From Nitrincola alkalilacustris (GTDB lineage: Bacteria > Pseudomonadota > Gammaproteobacteria > Pseudomonadales > Balneatricaceae): a DNA stretch of 64,000 nt. Below the pieces are notes generated by a model, which searched no databases, was not told where the DNA came from, and worked only from the letters and a program-made list of their open reading frames with translations. This document shows, one piece after another, positions 24,307-36,213 of the stretch (position 1 is the stretch's first letter; each line of letters starts with the position of its first letter). A program made the position numbers and the translations under genes. The DNA is taken from contig NZ_WBOM01000006.1 of NCBI RefSeq assembly GCF_008973755.1, positions 1-64,000 of the forward strand, in the 5' to 3' direction.

Positions 24307-25743
24307 GTGAGCCAAGACCTGATATTTGCCGATTGGAAAGCGAGAGAATCCATTGCTGAAGCGATGGTCCCACTGGTTGGGCATCTGTATCGCGATCGCA
24401 ACGTTGAAATCTCTATTTTTGGGCGTCTGATCGTCAAGCGTTCAGTAATCGATATCCTGAAAGCACACCGTTTCGTGCGTCAGGTTGAAGGAGAAGAGCT
24501 ATCGGTTATCGATACCTTCCCCGTACTGGAAGCCGTAAATGATCTGGATGTGCACAATGCGCACATCGATATCGGTAAACTGGCGGTCAGTTTCCGAAAG
24601 AATGCTGGTGGAAAATCACTGCAGGATTTCGTTACGGAAGAGCTTGCTGAAGCGGTTGGTCCGGCAGATGATCGCCAGCCTACTGATGTCGTACTCTATG
24701 GCTTTGGTCGTATCGGCCGACTGTTGACGCGGCTGCTGGTCGATCGTGCAGGTGTCGGGCATACGATGCGTCTGCGTGCCATTGTCGTTCGCAAAGGCAA
24801 GGCAGATAACGATCTGGAAAAGCGTGCCAGCCTGTTACGTCGTGACTCTGTGCACGGCTCTTTCAAGGGTACGATTCAGGTAGATGAAGTCAATCAGGCG
24901 ATCGTTGCCAACGGTGTCATGATCAAGGTGATCTTTGCTGATTCGCCGGAAGAGATCGATTACACCGAATATGGCATCAATGACGCGCTGATTATCGATA
25001 ATACCGGTATGTGGCGTGATCATGAAGGTCTGTCACGTCACCTGAAGTGCAAAGGTGCTTCTCGTGCACTGCTGACGGCGCCGGGCAAGGGCATGAAAAA
25101 CATCGTCATGGGTGTCAATCACACTGATATCACTGACGAAGATCGTGTGTTGTCTGCTGCTTCCTGCACCACTAACGCGATTGTGCCTGTGCTGAAGGCC
25201 ATGAATGACCGCTATGGCGTCATTAACGGTCATGTTGAAACCGTTCACTCCTATACCAATGACCAGAACCTGATCGATAACTACCACAAGGGCAGTCGTC
25301 GTGGTCGTGCGGCTGCGTTGAACATGGTTATCACGGAAACAGGTGCGGCCAAGGCGGTTTCCAAGGCGTTGCCTGAGCTTGAAGGCAAGCTGACCGGTAA
25401 TGCCATCCGTGTACCTACGCCGAATGTATCCATGGCTATTCTGAACCTGAACCTGGAAAAGGGTGTTGAGAAGGAAGAGTTGAACAACTACCTGCGTGAG
25501 ATCGCTCTTTATTCAGATCTGCAGAAGCAGGTTGATTTCAGCAACTCCCCTGAAGCCGTATCGTCTGACTTTGTCGGATCGCGAGCTGCGGGTGTTGTTG
25601 ATGCCTTGGCTACCATCGCAGAAGATAAGCGTTGCGTGCTGTATGTCTGGTACGACAATGAGTTTGGATACAGCTGCCAGGTGGTTCGCATGGCTCAGCA
25701 TATGTCCAACTGTACGCTCAGAGCCTTCCCGAAGAGGCACTGA
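24307..25743 (+). CDS. gap: Glyceraldehyde-3-phosphate dehydrogenase, long form
   Basis: 478 residues from GTG 24307 (CGGAGTATCCC upstream). It oxidises glyceraldehyde 3-phosphate with NAD(P)+. About 130 extra N-terminal residues precede the Rossmann motif YGFGRIGRLLTRLL; the active-site SAASCTTNAIVP and the C-terminal WYDNEFGYSCQVVRMAQ are intact. The long form is known from Pseudomonas and relatives. A clear terminator follows at 25770. Confidence 0.95.
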   Translation: MSQDLIFADWKARESIAEAMVPLVGHLYRDRNVEISIFGRLIVKRSVIDILKAHRFVRQVEGEELSVIDTFPVLEAVNDLDVHNAHIDIGKLAVSFRKNAGGKSLQDFVTEELAEAVGPADDRQPTDVVLYGFGRIGRLLTRLLVDRAGVGHTMRLRAIVVRKGKADNDLEKRASLLRRDSVHGSFKGTIQVDEVNQAIVANGVMIKVIFADSPEEIDYTEYGINDALIIDNTGMWRDHEGLSRHLKCKGASRALLTAPGKGMKNIVMGVNHTDITDEDRVLSAASCTTNAIVPVLKAMNDRYGVINGHVETVHSYTNDQNLIDNYHKGSRRGRAAALNMVITETGAAKAVSKALPELEGKLTGNAIRVPTPNVSMAILNLNLEKGVEKEELNNYLREIALYSDLQKQVDFSNSPEAVSSDFVGSRAAGVVDALATIAEDKRCVLYVWYDNEFGYSCQVVRMAQHMSNCTLRAFPKRH

Positions 25744-25769
25744 TTAAGCGGATGGTTTGATAAGAGAAG

Positions 25770-25799
25770 AAAGGGTCGCATTTGCGGCTCTTTTTTTTT
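25770..25799 (+). terminator. Intrinsic terminator of gap
   Basis: AAAGGGTCGC (25770-25779) pairs with GCGGCTCTTT (25784-25793; two G-U pairs) around an ATTT loop, followed by six further T. It separates gap from the nqr operon. Confidence 0.85.
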
Positions 25800-25975
25800 G
25801 ATCGGCAGAAGTGCAGGCATGATTGAGTGCGTCGTTTTCGGATACTTCGGTAGAAAAACTACATCCATATCAGGTACAATAGCGCAGTTTTTTGGTGGGA
25901 TTTTGTAAAACTGGCCGCAAGAAACGTCTGTGCTGTGCCTGAATGGGTGATGTGCTGCTGCTTGCCGGAAAGTAA

Positions 25976-27355
<1,380 letters not shown>

Positions 27356-27366
27356 GAGAGGCTGGC

Positions 27367-28575
27367 ATGAGTTTAAGAACCGTTCTGGACAAAATTGAGC
27401 CGCACTTTCATAAAGGCGGCAAATATGAAAAATGGTATGCCCTCTTTGAAGCGGTAGATACTATTTTCTATACGCCTGGCAGTGTCACTCGCACCGGTGC
27501 GCATGTACGTGATGGTGTTGACCTCAAGCGTATGATGATCCTGGTCTGGCTGTGTACTTTTCCCGCTATTTTTCTGGGTCTGTACAACGTTGGTCTGCAG
27601 GCAAACCTTGCGATGGCCGATATGGGCATCAGCTCAGCTCCCGGCTGGCGTGGAACCATCATCTCTGCACTGAGCAGTTATAACCCCAACAGTATCTGGG
27701 ATAACCTGATTTACGGTGCTGTCTACTGGCTGCCGATCTACTTCGTTACCTTTGTGGTAGGTGGTTTCTGGGAAGTGCTGTTTGCGATGAAGCGTGGGCA
27801 TGAAGTCAACGAAGGTTTCTTTGTTACTTCTGTGCTCTTCGCGCTGATCCTGCCCCCTGATATTCCTCTGTGGCAGGTTGCTCTTGGTATCTCCTTTGGT
27901 GTCGTGATCGGCAAAGAGGTGTTCGGCGGCACAGGAAAGAACTTCCTGAACCCGGCACTGACTGGTCGTGCCTTCCTGTTTTTCGCCTATCCGGCTCAGA
28001 TGTCGGGTGATTCGGTCTGGACAGCGGTGGATGGTTTCTCCGGTGCAACGCCTCTGGGTCTGGCTGCTGAGGGTGGTGTGCAAGCGATTCTGGCTGCCAA
28101 TGTTACATGGTTTGATGCATTTGTCGGACATATTCAGGGCTCGGTGGGTGAGGTATCGACGCTGGCACTGATTATCGGTGGCTGTATCATCATGTTCGCC
28201 AAAATCGCGGCATGGCGAATCGTGGCGGGTGTCATGGTTGGCATGATTGCGACCACGCTTCTGTTCAATATGATCGGCTCTGACACCAACCCGTTGTTTG
28301 CCATGCCTTTCTGGTGGCACTTCGTACTGGGTGGGTTCGCGTTCGGTATGTTCTTCATGGCTACCGACCCTGTTTCCGCATCGATGACCAATACCGGTAA
28401 ATGGGTATTTGGTGCACTGATCGGTGTCATGGTTATTCTGATCAGGGTTGTCAACCCGGCTTTCCCGGAAGGTATGATGCTGGCAATCCTGTTTGCCAAC
28501 CTGTTTGCGCCTTTGATTGACAACTTTGTTGTTCAGGCGAACATCAAACGGAGGATGATGCGCAATGTCATCTAA
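27367..28575 (+). CDS. nqrB: Na+-translocating NADH:quinone reductase subunit B
   Basis: 402 residues, polytopic. It carries covalently bound FMN on the Thr of the motif [12 protein letters not shown], which is intact here, and also binds riboflavin; with NqrD and NqrE it forms the sodium path. It ends with the RRMMRNVI tail and overlaps the nqrC start by 11 bases, so the two are translationally coupled. Confidence 0.97.
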   Translation: MSLRTVLDKIEPHFHKGGKYEKWYALFEAVDTIFYTPGSVTRTGAHVRDGVDLKRMMILVWLCTFPAIFLGLYNVGLQANLAMADMGISSAPGWRGTIISALSSYNPNSIWDNLIYGAVYWLPIYFVTFVVGGFWEVLFAMKRGHEVNEGFFVTSVLFALILPPDIPLWQVALGISFGVVIGKEVFGGTGKNFLNPALTGRAFLFFAYPAQMSGDSVWTAVDGFSGATPLGLAAEGGVQAILAANVTWFDAFVGHIQGSVGEVSTLALIIGGCIIMFAKIAAWRIVAGVMVGMIATTLLFNMIGSDTNPLFAMPFWWHFVLGGFAFGMFFMATDPVSASMTNTGKWVFGALIGVMVILIRVVNPAFPEGMMLAILFANLFAPLIDNFVVQANIKRRMMRNVI

Positions 28576-29413
28576 TAAAGACTCTATTGGAAAAACAGTT
28601 ACAGTTGCGTTGGTGCTCTGCGTGGTCTGCTCCGTGGTGGTTTCCACCGCAGCAGTCATGCTGAAACCGATGCAGCAATACAATATGGATCAGGACCGCA
28701 AGTCCAACATCCTGCGTGCAGCGGGCATTATTGACCCAGCCAAGAGCGTTGATGAACTGTTTGAACAGATCACCACGCGCATCGTGGATATGGAAAGCGG
28801 TCAGTTCGCTGAGGAGTTTTCTCCTGAAGCGGAAAACTTCCGCCGTGCCGCGAATGATCCTTCTCAGTCACGCTCACTGAGTCGACAGGAAGATGTGGCA
28901 TCCATCAAGCGTCAGCCGCTGCAAATGCCTGTGTATATCGTTGAAGCGGAAGATGGCTCCATTGATACACTGATTCTTCCGGTTCATGCCTATGGGTTGT
29001 GGTCTACCATGTATGGATTCCTGGCGCTGGAGGGCGATCTGAACACAGTTGCCGGCCTTGGTTTCTACGAGCATGCAGAAACACCGGGGTTGGGTGGTGA
29101 GATAGATAACCCCTCTTGGCGTGCATCCTGGATCGGTAAGAAGGTCTATGCCGATAGCGCTACGACCGAACCCAGCTTACGCGTAATCAAGGGATCTGTT
29201 GATCCGTCTCAGCAGGGTGCGCAACATCGTATCGACGGGCTGGCAGGTGCTACCCTGACAGCGAATGGTGTGTCCAACATGATCAGCTTCTGGATGGGTG
29301 ATTCGGGTTTTGGTCCGTTTATCGCTAACCTGCGTGCTGCGAGTGAAACCGGTTCTGCTGATCAGGTCGAGTCAGATGCAGATGCCGACGTGCTTGAAGT
29401 GGATGAGGTGTAA
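28565..29413 (+). CDS. nqrC: Na+-translocating NADH:quinone reductase subunit C
   Basis: 282 residues: one N-terminal membrane helix ([21 protein letters not shown]) and a periplasmic domain that holds covalent FMN. The flavin-accepting motif reads DGLAGATLT: the acceptor Thr of GAT is kept, but Ala stands where Ser or Thr is usual. The C-terminal tail (about 255-282) is acidic and longer than common. The FMN transferase ApbE, often in this operon, is not in the window. Confidence 0.95.
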   Translation: MSSNKDSIGKTVTVALVLCVVCSVVVSTAAVMLKPMQQYNMDQDRKSNILRAAGIIDPAKSVDELFEQITTRIVDMESGQFAEEFSPEAENFRRAANDPSQSRSLSRQEDVASIKRQPLQMPVYIVEAEDGSIDTLILPVHAYGLWSTMYGFLALEGDLNTVAGLGFYEHAETPGLGGEIDNPSWRASWIGKKVYADSATTEPSLRVIKGSVDPSQQGAQHRIDGLAGATLTANGVSNMISFWMGDSGFGPFIANLRAASETGSADQVESDADADVLEVDEV

Positions 29414-29415
29414 TT

Positions 29416-30075
29416 ATGTCGAGTACTAAAGAGATCGTAGTATCGCCACTGTTCAAGAACAACCCGATTGCTCTTCAGGTATTGGGTGTCTGCTCTGCAC
29501 TGGCGGTGACCACAACCATGAACAACGCAGTGGTGATGACGCTGGCGGTTATCGCCGTGGCAGCATTGTCCAACATGTTCATATCCGCTATTCGCCATCA
29601 CATTCCAAGCAATATCCGCATTATCGTGCAGATGACCATCATTGCATCACTGGTTATTGTCGTGGATCAGGTGCTGAAGGCGGTGGTGTATGATATTTCC
29701 AAACAGCTGTCAGTGTTTGTAGGTTTGATCATTACCAACTGCATCATACTGGGCCGTGCGGAAGCCTTTGCCATGAAGAACCCTCCGATTCCGAGCTTTA
29801 TAGACGGCGTCGGTAACGGTCTTGGTTATGGTGTCGTGCTGCTGTTCGTAGCGTTTTTCCGTGAACTGTTTGGCTCAGGCACCTTGTTTGGTTTTGAGAT
29901 CCTGCCGCTGGTGACTAACGGAGGGTGGTACTACAGCAATGGTATGCTTCTGCTGCCGCCAAGTGCGTTCTTCCTGATCGGTATCATGATCTGGCTGATT
30001 CGTACCAAATACCCCGAGCAGGTCGAAAAACCAGAGTTTGTTATCGCTCCGAACACCAGTAAGGAGGCTGTGTAA
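29416..30075 (+). CDS. nqrD: Na+-translocating NADH:quinone reductase subunit D
   Basis: 219 residues, six membrane helices. NqrD and NqrE are homologous inverted partners that hold an iron centre between them. Conserved [17 protein letters not shown] has the cysteine used as iron ligand, and [19 protein letters not shown] is characteristic. Two bases separate it from nqrC and three from nqrE. Confidence 0.96.
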   Translation: MSSTKEIVVSPLFKNNPIALQVLGVCSALAVTTTMNNAVVMTLAVIAVAALSNMFISAIRHHIPSNIRIIVQMTIIASLVIVVDQVLKAVVYDISKQLSVFVGLIITNCIILGRAEAFAMKNPPIPSFIDGVGNGLGYGVVLLFVAFFRELFGSGTLFGFEILPLVTNGGWYYSNGMLLLPPSAFFLIGIMIWLIRTKYPEQVEKPEFVIAPNTSKEAV

Positions 30076-30078
30076 GTC

Positions 30079-30687
30079 ATGGAACAGTATATCAGTCTTG
30101 CTGTACGTGCTATTTTCGTTGAAAACATGGCGCTGGCCTTCTTCCTGGGGATGTGTACGTTTCTGGCGATCTCCAAGAAGATTCAGACCTCTTTCGGTCT
30201 GGGCGTTGCGGTTGTCGTGGTCCTGCTGATCACTACACCGATCAATAACCTGATCTACAATTATCTGCTGCGTGAAGGCGCACTGAGTTGGGCCGGTTAT
30301 CCTGATGTGGATCTCAGCTTCCTGGGCTTCATCTCCTATATCGGTATTATCGCTGCGATGGTGCAGATCCTGGAAATGTTCCTGGATAAGTATGTGCCGG
30401 TGCTCTACAACGCCCTTGGTGTGTTCCTGCCGCTGATTACAGTGAACTGTGCGATCCTGGGTGCAGCACTGTTCATGGTGGAACGTGATTACACCTTCGG
30501 TGAAAGTGTGGTGTATGGTGCGGGCGCCGGTATCGGTTGGGCATTGGCGATCACTGCTTTGGCCGGTATCCGTGAAAAGCTGAAGTACAGCGATGTACCT
30601 GCAGGGCTACGTGGTCTGGGTATCACCTTCATTATTGTCGGTCTGATGTCTCTTGGCTTTATGTCGTTCTCCGGCGTATCGCTTTAA
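30079..30687 (+). CDS. nqrE: Na+-translocating NADH:quinone reductase subunit E
   Basis: 202 residues, six membrane helices. The iron-ligand cysteines lie in [17 protein letters not shown] and [16 protein letters not shown]. It pairs with NqrD in the membrane core. Length and order in the operon are standard; ATG 30079 follows a GGAGG at 30062. Confidence 0.96.
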   Translation: MEQYISLAVRAIFVENMALAFFLGMCTFLAISKKIQTSFGLGVAVVVVLLITTPINNLIYNYLLREGALSWAGYPDVDLSFLGFISYIGIIAAMVQILEMFLDKYVPVLYNALGVFLPLITVNCAILGAALFMVERDYTFGESVVYGAGAGIGWALAITALAGIREKLKYSDVPAGLRGLGITFIIVGLMSLGFMSFSGVSL

Positions 30688-30723
30688 TCCACTGGAACAA
30701 CTGTAGAAGGGTGGAATAAGCTG

Positions 30724-31950
30724 ATGAATGCAGAAATTATTCTGGGCGTCGTGATGTTTACTGCCGTCGTACTGGCGATGGTGGCGGTAATCCTTGTGGC
30801 ACGCTCAAAACTGGTGAGTTCCGGTAACGTCACCATTGAAATCAATGGTGATCCGGAGAAAACGATTACGGTTCCTGCAGGTGGTAAACTGCTGGGCGCA
30901 TTGTCCGATCAGGGCGTTTTCCTGGCCTCTGCCTGTGGTGGCGGTGGTACCTGTGCGCAGTGCAAGTGTGAGGTTCATGAAGGTGGTGGCTCCATGCTAC
31001 CAACCGAAGAATCTCACTTCACACTGCGTGAAGCGAAAGAGGGCTGGCGTCTTTCCTGTCAGGTACCGGTCAAACAGAACATGAAAATTCAGGTCGAAGA
31101 TGATGTCTTCGGCGTGAAGAAGTGGACCTGTACGGTTGACTCGAACCCCAACGTTGCGACGTTCATCAAGGAGCTGACGCTGCGTCTGCCTGAAGGTGAA
31201 AACGTTGACTTCCGCGCGGGTGGCTATGTACAGCTGGAGTGCCCACCGCACACGGTTAACTACAAGGATTTTGATATCCAGGAAGAGTACCGTGGCGACT
31301 GGGACAAGTTCGATATGTGGCGCTTTGTATCCAAAGTCCCAGAGACCACTATTCGTGCCTACTCCATGGCTAACTATCCGGAAGAGAAGGGTGTCGTCAA
31401 ATTCAACATCCGTATCGCATCACCCCCACCGGGAACCAACTTCCCACCGGGTATCATGTCATCCTATGTGTTCAACCTGAAACCGGGTGACACGATAGAT
31501 GTTTATGGTCCGTTTGGTGAGTTCTTTGCCAAGGACACCGACAACGAGATGGTATTTGTCGGTGGTGGTGCCGGTATGGCACCCATGCGGTCACACATTT
31601 TTGACCAGCTGATGCGTTTGAACTCCAAGCGTAAGATCACCTTCTGGTATGGTGCCCGCTCACTGCGCGAAGCCTTTTATGTGGAAGAGTTCGACAAGCT
31701 GGCTGAAGAGCATGATAACTTCACCTGGCATCTGGCGCTGTCTGATCCTCTGCCGGAGGATAACTGGACAGGCTACACAGGATTTATCCATAACGTACTG
31801 TATGAACACTATCTGAAGGAGCATGAAGCGCCTGAAGACTGTGAGTACTACATGTGCGGACCACCAATGATGAACGCAGCCGTGATCAAACTGCTGCACG
31901 ATCTTGGTGTAGAGCCGGATAACATTCTGCTTGATGACTTCGGTGGCTGA
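30724..31950 (+). CDS. nqrF: Na+-translocating NADH:quinone reductase subunit F
   Basis: 408 residues. It accepts electrons from NADH: an N-terminal membrane helix, a 2Fe-2S ferredoxin domain with [15 protein letters not shown] and a later LSCQ cysteine, then an FAD domain ([11 protein letters not shown]) and an NADH domain ([28 protein letters not shown]). All motifs are intact. It ends the six-gene operon just before a strong terminator. Confidence 0.97.
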   Translation: MNAEIILGVVMFTAVVLAMVAVILVARSKLVSSGNVTIEINGDPEKTITVPAGGKLLGALSDQGVFLASACGGGGTCAQCKCEVHEGGGSMLPTEESHFTLREAKEGWRLSCQVPVKQNMKIQVEDDVFGVKKWTCTVDSNPNVATFIKELTLRLPEGENVDFRAGGYVQLECPPHTVNYKDFDIQEEYRGDWDKFDMWRFVSKVPETTIRAYSMANYPEEKGVVKFNIRIASPPPGTNFPPGIMSSYVFNLKPGDTIDVYGPFGEFFAKDTDNEMVFVGGGAGMAPMRSHIFDQLMRLNSKRKITFWYGARSLREAFYVEEFDKLAEEHDNFTWHLALSDPLPEDNWTGYTGFIHNVLYEHYLKEHEAPEDCEYYMCGPPMMNAAVIKLLHDLGVEPDNILLDDFGG

Positions 31951-31980
31951 TGCCATGAAGGGTGTTTTGCTGTAATCGTA

Positions 31981-32013
31981 AACGGCCAGTAGCCAACACT
32001 ACTGGCCGTTTTT
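31981..32013 (+). terminator. Intrinsic terminator after nqrF
   Basis: A perfect 12-bp stem, AACGGCCAGTAG (31981-31992) with CTACTGGCCGTT (31999-32010), is followed by TTT. It ends the nqrABCDEF transcript and places nqrM in a separate unit or makes its expression depend on readthrough. Confidence 0.88.
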
Positions 32014-32034
32014 ATGCACAGGGATGTGCAGTAT

Positions 32035-32061
32035 GCTGGCAATGCAGGAGCAATTGCCAGC
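32035..32061 (+). promoter_or_regulatory. Inverted repeat between nqrF terminator and nqrM
   Basis: GCTGGCAAT (32035-32043) and ATTGCCAGC (32053-32061) form a perfect 9-bp inverted repeat with a 9-base centre. No T-run follows. It could be an operator or a leader hairpin for nqrM. Confidence 0.4.
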
Positions 32062-32170
32062 GATTATGGCGGCCTCATAGCATTCACGCAATAAGGTGAA
32101 CTGTTATCAGAGTTTGTTTTCAGATGCTTTACAGATCTGATCTCTTGAAAAACTAATAGGGGGACAAATT

Positions 32171-32416
32171 ATGGAAGTCATGATTCTGACTTTTGTTGTA
32201 CTGACGCTTCTGGTTGTCGGCATGTCCGTTGGTGTCATGATGGGACGCAAGCCGATAGCCGGCTCTTGTGGTGGCATGAGTGCGGTGGGTATGGATACGG
32301 CCTGCGATATCTGCCATGGCGATAAGGATATCTGTGACGAGGAGCAGGAAAAGAATAAATCCATGCGAGAAGATGCAAGCCATGAGCTGGCGTATGAGGC
32401 TAAGGCTAAAAGATAA
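32171..32416 (+). CDS. nqrM: NqrM, Na+-NQR maturation factor
   Basis: 81 residues: one membrane helix (MILTFVVLTLLVVGMSVGVM) and a cysteine cluster GSCGG...TACDICHGDKDICDEE, typical of the DUF539/NqrM family, which delivers the iron between NqrD and NqrE. In many genomes it follows apbE at the end of the nqr operon; here it comes after a terminator and without apbE. A GGGGGAC site precedes ATG 32171. Confidence 0.92.
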   Translation: MEVMILTFVVLTLLVVGMSVGVMMGRKPIAGSCGGMSAVGMDTACDICHGDKDICDEEQEKNKSMREDASHELAYEAKAKR

Positions 32417-32549
32417 TTGTATTTCTGGTTCAATAAGTTAGATTGCCTGTTTACTGGAATTTTATTTTGGCTGGAGCACTTTTTCAAGTTGGGCATTACC
32501 GGAATCAAAGCTGTCTGCATTTAAACTAAATGATCTGAAGGGGAAACGA

Positions 32550-33950
32550 ATGGCTGAATATGACTACGATGTCATTGTGATAGGTTCTGGGCCTGCTGGA
32601 GAGGGTGCTGCACTCAATGCCGCGAAGAACGGCCGCAGAGTGGCTGTGATCGAAGAGCAGGATACCGTTGGCGGTAACTGTACGCACAAAGGTACTATCC
32701 CATCCAAGGCGCTGCGCCATTCAGTCAAGCAGATCATTGAGTTCAATACCAACCCCATGTTCAGGGATATCGGTGAACCCCGTTGGTTCTCCTTTCCCAA
32801 GGTACTGCGCCGTGCCGAGAAGGTCATCTCCAATCAGGTCATGCTGAGGACCAATTTTTACGCGCGTAACCGTATCGATGTTTTCTTCGGTCGGGCAACA
32901 TTTGTAGAGAAGGGTGTTGTTCAGGTTAAAAGTACCAAGGGTGAGCCGGAGCATCTTCGTGGTAAAAACGTGATCATTGCAACAGGTTCAAGCCCCTGGT
33001 GTCCGGATGATATTGACTTCAAGCATCCGCGAATCTATAACTCCGACTCCATCCTGAAATTGAACCATACGCCACGCACCATGGTGATTTACGGTGCCGG
33101 TGTTATCGGTTGTGAGTATGCGTCCATCTTCAGTGGATTGGGTGTCAAGGTGGATCTGATTGATAACCGTGATCGCCTGCTCTCCTTCCTCGACGTCGAA
33201 ATTTCGGATTCTCTGAGCTACCATCTGCGTAATAATGCTGTGAAAATCCGCCACAACGAGGAGTATGCCTCTGTTGTGGGTGATGATAAGGGCGTGATGA
33301 TGGAGCTTAAATCGGGCAAGCGTATCCGTGCGGATGCTTTCCTGTGGTGTGCCGGTCGCTCTGGTAATACCAAAGGGCTCGGTCTTGAGAATATCGGTTT
33401 GTCTGCGAACAGCCGTGGTCAGCTTGAGGTAGATGATCATTACCGTACCAGTGCCGAGGGTGTTTACGCCGTTGGTGACGTGATCGGCTGGCCCAGCCTG
33501 GCATCTGCAGCGTTGGATCAGGGCAGGGCAGCGTCGTCAGATCTGCTCAGCGGCGATGATTTCCGCTATATCAATGAGGTGCCGACGGGGATCTATACCA
33601 TTCCGGAGATCAGCTCTGTCGGTAAAACCGAAGAGGAGTTGACCGAGGAGCGTGTACCCTATGAGGTCGGCCAGGCTTTCTTCAAGGATACGGCCCGTGC
33701 CCAGATTTCAGGTGAGCCGGTAGGTATGCTGAAGATTCTGTTCCATCGCGATACCTTTGAAATTCTCGGTATTCACTGCTTTGGTGACCAGGCGTCCGAG
33801 ATCATTCATATCGGTCAGGCGATCATGCGTCAGGAAGGTGCTGCCAATACCATCAAGTACTTTGTCAACACCACCTTCAACTATCCAACCATGGCTGAAG
33901 CCTATCGTGTGGCTGCAATAGCCGGCTTGAACCGTGTGATTAATCTGTAA
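32550..33950 (+). CDS. sthA: Soluble pyridine nucleotide transhydrogenase
   Basis: 466 residues. It moves electrons between NADPH and NAD+. The FAD motif [19 protein letters not shown], the single-Cys [17 protein letters not shown] (second cysteine of the disulfide replaced by Thr, as in the SthA family), the NAD motif [14 protein letters not shown] and the dimerisation end [16 protein letters not shown] are seen. AAGGGGAAACG precedes ATG 32550. It is probably a single-gene transcript. Confidence 0.96.
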   Translation: MAEYDYDVIVIGSGPAGEGAALNAAKNGRRVAVIEEQDTVGGNCTHKGTIPSKALRHSVKQIIEFNTNPMFRDIGEPRWFSFPKVLRRAEKVISNQVMLRTNFYARNRIDVFFGRATFVEKGVVQVKSTKGEPEHLRGKNVIIATGSSPWCPDDIDFKHPRIYNSDSILKLNHTPRTMVIYGAGVIGCEYASIFSGLGVKVDLIDNRDRLLSFLDVEISDSLSYHLRNNAVKIRHNEEYASVVGDDKGVMMELKSGKRIRADAFLWCAGRSGNTKGLGLENIGLSANSRGQLEVDDHYRTSAEGVYAVGDVIGWPSLASAALDQGRAASSDLLSGDDFRYINEVPTGIYTIPEISSVGKTEEELTEERVPYEVGQAFFKDTARAQISGEPVGMLKILFHRDTFEILGIHCFGDQASEIIHIGQAIMRQEGAANTIKYFVNTTFNYPTMAEAYRVAAIAGLNRVINL

Positions 33951-33974
33951 GAGACAACTGGCAGAGGCGGGTCG

Positions 33975-34310
33975 CTACTCATCCGCCTGCTTCTGCCTGT
34001 TTTCCTTATCCTGGCCTTGATGATCTGCTTGGTTGTCAGGTTTCTGATAAACCTCATCTTCAAAAAAGCGGCCAGTGATTTTCAGGCGCTTTTCTATCCA
34101 GCGATTGCAGTACTTCCAGATCAGAAAAGCAGGCAGCATCATCAGCATGATGCCAATGGTCAGCGTTGCGCCGGCATGACTCATGGGTCCCAGCGTGACA
34201 AACCAGTCAAGAAATCCCAGTCGACGGCCGGTGTAGAACCATAAAATAAGGAACAGAAAGCCTGCAGCCGTAGCAAGGTGGTGCAGGGTTTTGGATTGTT
34301 GTTCAGTCAT
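33975..34310 (-). CDS. Small two-helix membrane protein, unknown
   Basis: 111 residues: hydrophobic segments AAGFLFLILWFYTGRRLGFL and LTIGIMLMMLPAFLIW, then a charged region ending in a Gln/Asp-rich tail (PDNQADHQGQDKENRQKQ). The family is not recognised. Its start overlaps the end of the PilZ gene by 8 bases, so they are coupled; the tail would face the cytoplasm. Confidence 0.65.
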   Translation of the reverse strand: MTEQQSKTLHHLATAAGFLFLILWFYTGRRLGFLDWFVTLGPMSHAGATLTIGIMLMMLPAFLIWKYCNRWIEKRLKITGRFFEDEVYQKPDNQADHQGQDKENRQKQADE

Positions 34311-34866
34311 TGAGGTATTGTTTACGCTCTTTGGCCTGGGTTTCGATGATCAGTCTGGCCAGTTGCATACGGCAACTTTCCGGCATTTTCAGAAATTCGA
34401 TACCGATTTCGGCACCATCACTGGCCGGTGTGCAGCGTTGCACTCTGGCATAAAGCAGTAGCCCCATCTCTCCCTCAGGGAAAACCAGCTTTACCGCCAT
34501 CAGGCTGTTAAGTTCGATAGTGCGCTGATTGTGAAATGAGAGACCGCCTTCACTGAGATTGACTATCTCGGTCTTGATCTCATCCCCCATCAGTTGGTTG
34601 GCAGAAAGGGTCTGAGCGATCAGGTCGATCTTCTTGCTCATGAGCTGCAGGTAGGATGTCAGAATCGGCATAGATCGGCCCAGTTGGTTCAGCTTGGTAG
34701 TGGCCTCCTGATCCAGTTCCTGTAATTGACTCTGCAGCATGAAGTAGGGCGAAACCTTGAAGTGTGATGGTTGCAGCGAGTCAAGATTATCCGGTTCAGG
34801 AATTATCGTGAACTCTAATGCTACCGGGTGGTCAATGCGATAGAATTGGCGTCGTTCACTTTCCAA
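34303..34866 (-). CDS. PilZ-domain protein
   Basis: 187 residues. The c-di-GMP-binding motifs are present: ERRQFYR (the RxxxR box) at residue 4 and NLSEGGLSF (the [D/N]xSxxG box) near 108, split by about 95 residues of helical sequence inserted between them. The rest (VKLVFPEGEMGLLLYARVQRC, GIEFLKM) fits a PilZ barrel. Target process unknown; it is the first gene of a two-gene unit and divergent from the lolC-type gene. Confidence 0.88.
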   Translation of the reverse strand: MESERRQFYRIDHPVALEFTIIPEPDNLDSLQPSHFKVSPYFMLQSQLQELDQEATTKLNQLGRSMPILTSYLQLMSKKIDLIAQTLSANQLMGDEIKTEIVNLSEGGLSFHNQRTIELNSLMAVKLVFPEGEMGLLLYARVQRCTPASDGAEIGIEFLKMPESCRMQLARLIIETQAKERKQYLND

Positions 34867-34965
34867 ACTGTTTCTCCCTGAGTCAGATTTGCTTCGCTCA
34901 AGTATAGCGAAAAAAACAGCAGATCTGTTAGAGATAGAAACCTAACTGTGATTTAATTCAACCCC

Positions 34966-36213
34966 ATGTTCAGACCCTTATCTCTATTTGTCGGACTGCG
35001 CTACACGGCAGCTAAACGCGGCAACCATTTCATATCCTTTATCTCGCTGGTATCGATGCTGGGCCTTATGCTTGGTGTTGCCGCGTTGATTGTCGTGTTG
35101 TCTGTGATGAACGGCTTTGACCGTGAACTCAAGCAGCGCATACTCGGCATGGTACCTCATGCCACCATCAGCGAATATGGCACCTCAATGAGAGATTGGC
35201 CATCGGTTGCCGAGCGTCTTGTGCTCTCCGATCAGGTTGAGGCTGCGGCACCCTTCGTGCAGGCGCAGGGGATGCTGACCAATGCCGGCAGGGTTCATGG
35301 CGTGCTGGTTAACGGCATCGACCCCGACTTTGAAACCGACGTTTCCATCATTGCGAACCACTTTACATACGGCTCTCTGGATAATCTCGCACCGGGTGAG
35401 TATGGCATCGTTCTCGGTGAGCTCCTGGCGCGATTTATCGGTGCCGGTGTCGGTGATAAGGTCACACTGGTTCTGCCTGAGGCATCCGTCAGTATTGCCG
35501 GCATAGTGCCGCGGTTGAAGCGTTTCGATGTGGTGGGCATCTTCTCGGTTGGCGCAGAACTGGATGCGAGTCTGGCTTATGTTCATATTGAAGATGCGGC
35601 GCGTCTTAAGCGACTTTTACCGGGCGAGGTGGATGGTGTGCGCGTCAAGTTTGACGACCTTTTCGCTGCTCCACGACTGATACGCTCACTCGCAGAGTCT
35701 TTTGATCGCCCGCTGTATGTGTCTGACTGGACACGCACACATGGCAATCTGTTTCAGGCGATTCAGCTGGAAAAGCGCATGATTGGCCTGCTGCTGTTTC
35801 TGATCGTATTTGTTGCAGCCTTCAATATCGTTTCAACACTGGTCATGGTCGTGACGGACAAGCGCAATGATATTGCGATTCTGCGTACCATGGGCGCTAC
35901 GCCCGGTGGCATCATGCGTATTTTCATGGTGCAGGGTACGGTAATAGGTTTTATCGGAACAACACTGGGATTGATTCTCGGGATTATTCTGGCTCTGACG
36001 GTCAGCGATCTGGTTGCCTGGGTTGAACGAGCGCTGGGTATCCAGTTCTTGTCGGCTGACGTTTATTTCATCAGTTATCTTCCATCGCAGTTGCAGTTGA
36101 ATGATCTGTTGCTCATTACCGCGACCGCTTTCAGCATCAGCTTCCTGGCGACACTCTATCCTGCCTGGAAGGCTTCAAGAACACAGCCGGCAGAGGCGCT
36201 TCGCTATGAGTAG
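34966..36213 (+). CDS. Lipoprotein-releasing ABC transporter permease (LolC/LolE family)
   Basis: 415 residues with the family layout: FIGLRYTAAKRGNHFISFIS-like start, one membrane helix, a large periplasmic domain, then three C-terminal helices including MVVTDKRNDIAILRTMGATP, the loop that touches LolD. The transporter frees outer-membrane lipoproteins from the inner membrane for LolA. Only this permease is present at the locus; E. coli has lolC and lolE flanking lolD. A homodimer (LolF type) or a second permease elsewhere is possible. It overlaps lolD by 8 bases. Confidence 0.92.
   Translation: MFRPLSLFVGLRYTAAKRGNHFISFISLVSMLGLMLGVAALIVVLSVMNGFDRELKQRILGMVPHATISEYGTSMRDWPSVAERLVLSDQVEAAAPFVQAQGMLTNAGRVHGVLVNGIDPDFETDVSIIANHFTYGSLDNLAPGEYGIVLGELLARFIGAGVGDKVTLVLPEASVSIAGIVPRLKRFDVVGIFSVGAELDASLAYVHIEDAARLKRLLPGEVDGVRVKFDDLFAAPRLIRSLAESFDRPLYVSDWTRTHGNLFQAIQLEKRMIGLLLFLIVFVAAFNIVSTLVMVVTDKRNDIAILRTMGATPGGIMRIFMVQGTVIGFIGTTLGLILGIILALTVSDLVAWVERALGIQFLSADVYFISYLPSQLQLNDLLLITATAFSISFLATLYPAWKASRTQPAEALRYE

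Noticed and set aside
27634-28683. 349-codon open frame on the minus strand
   Set aside because: It is antisense to nqrB and nqrC, has a composition unlike real proteins (many H, Q, R, T), and no start context.
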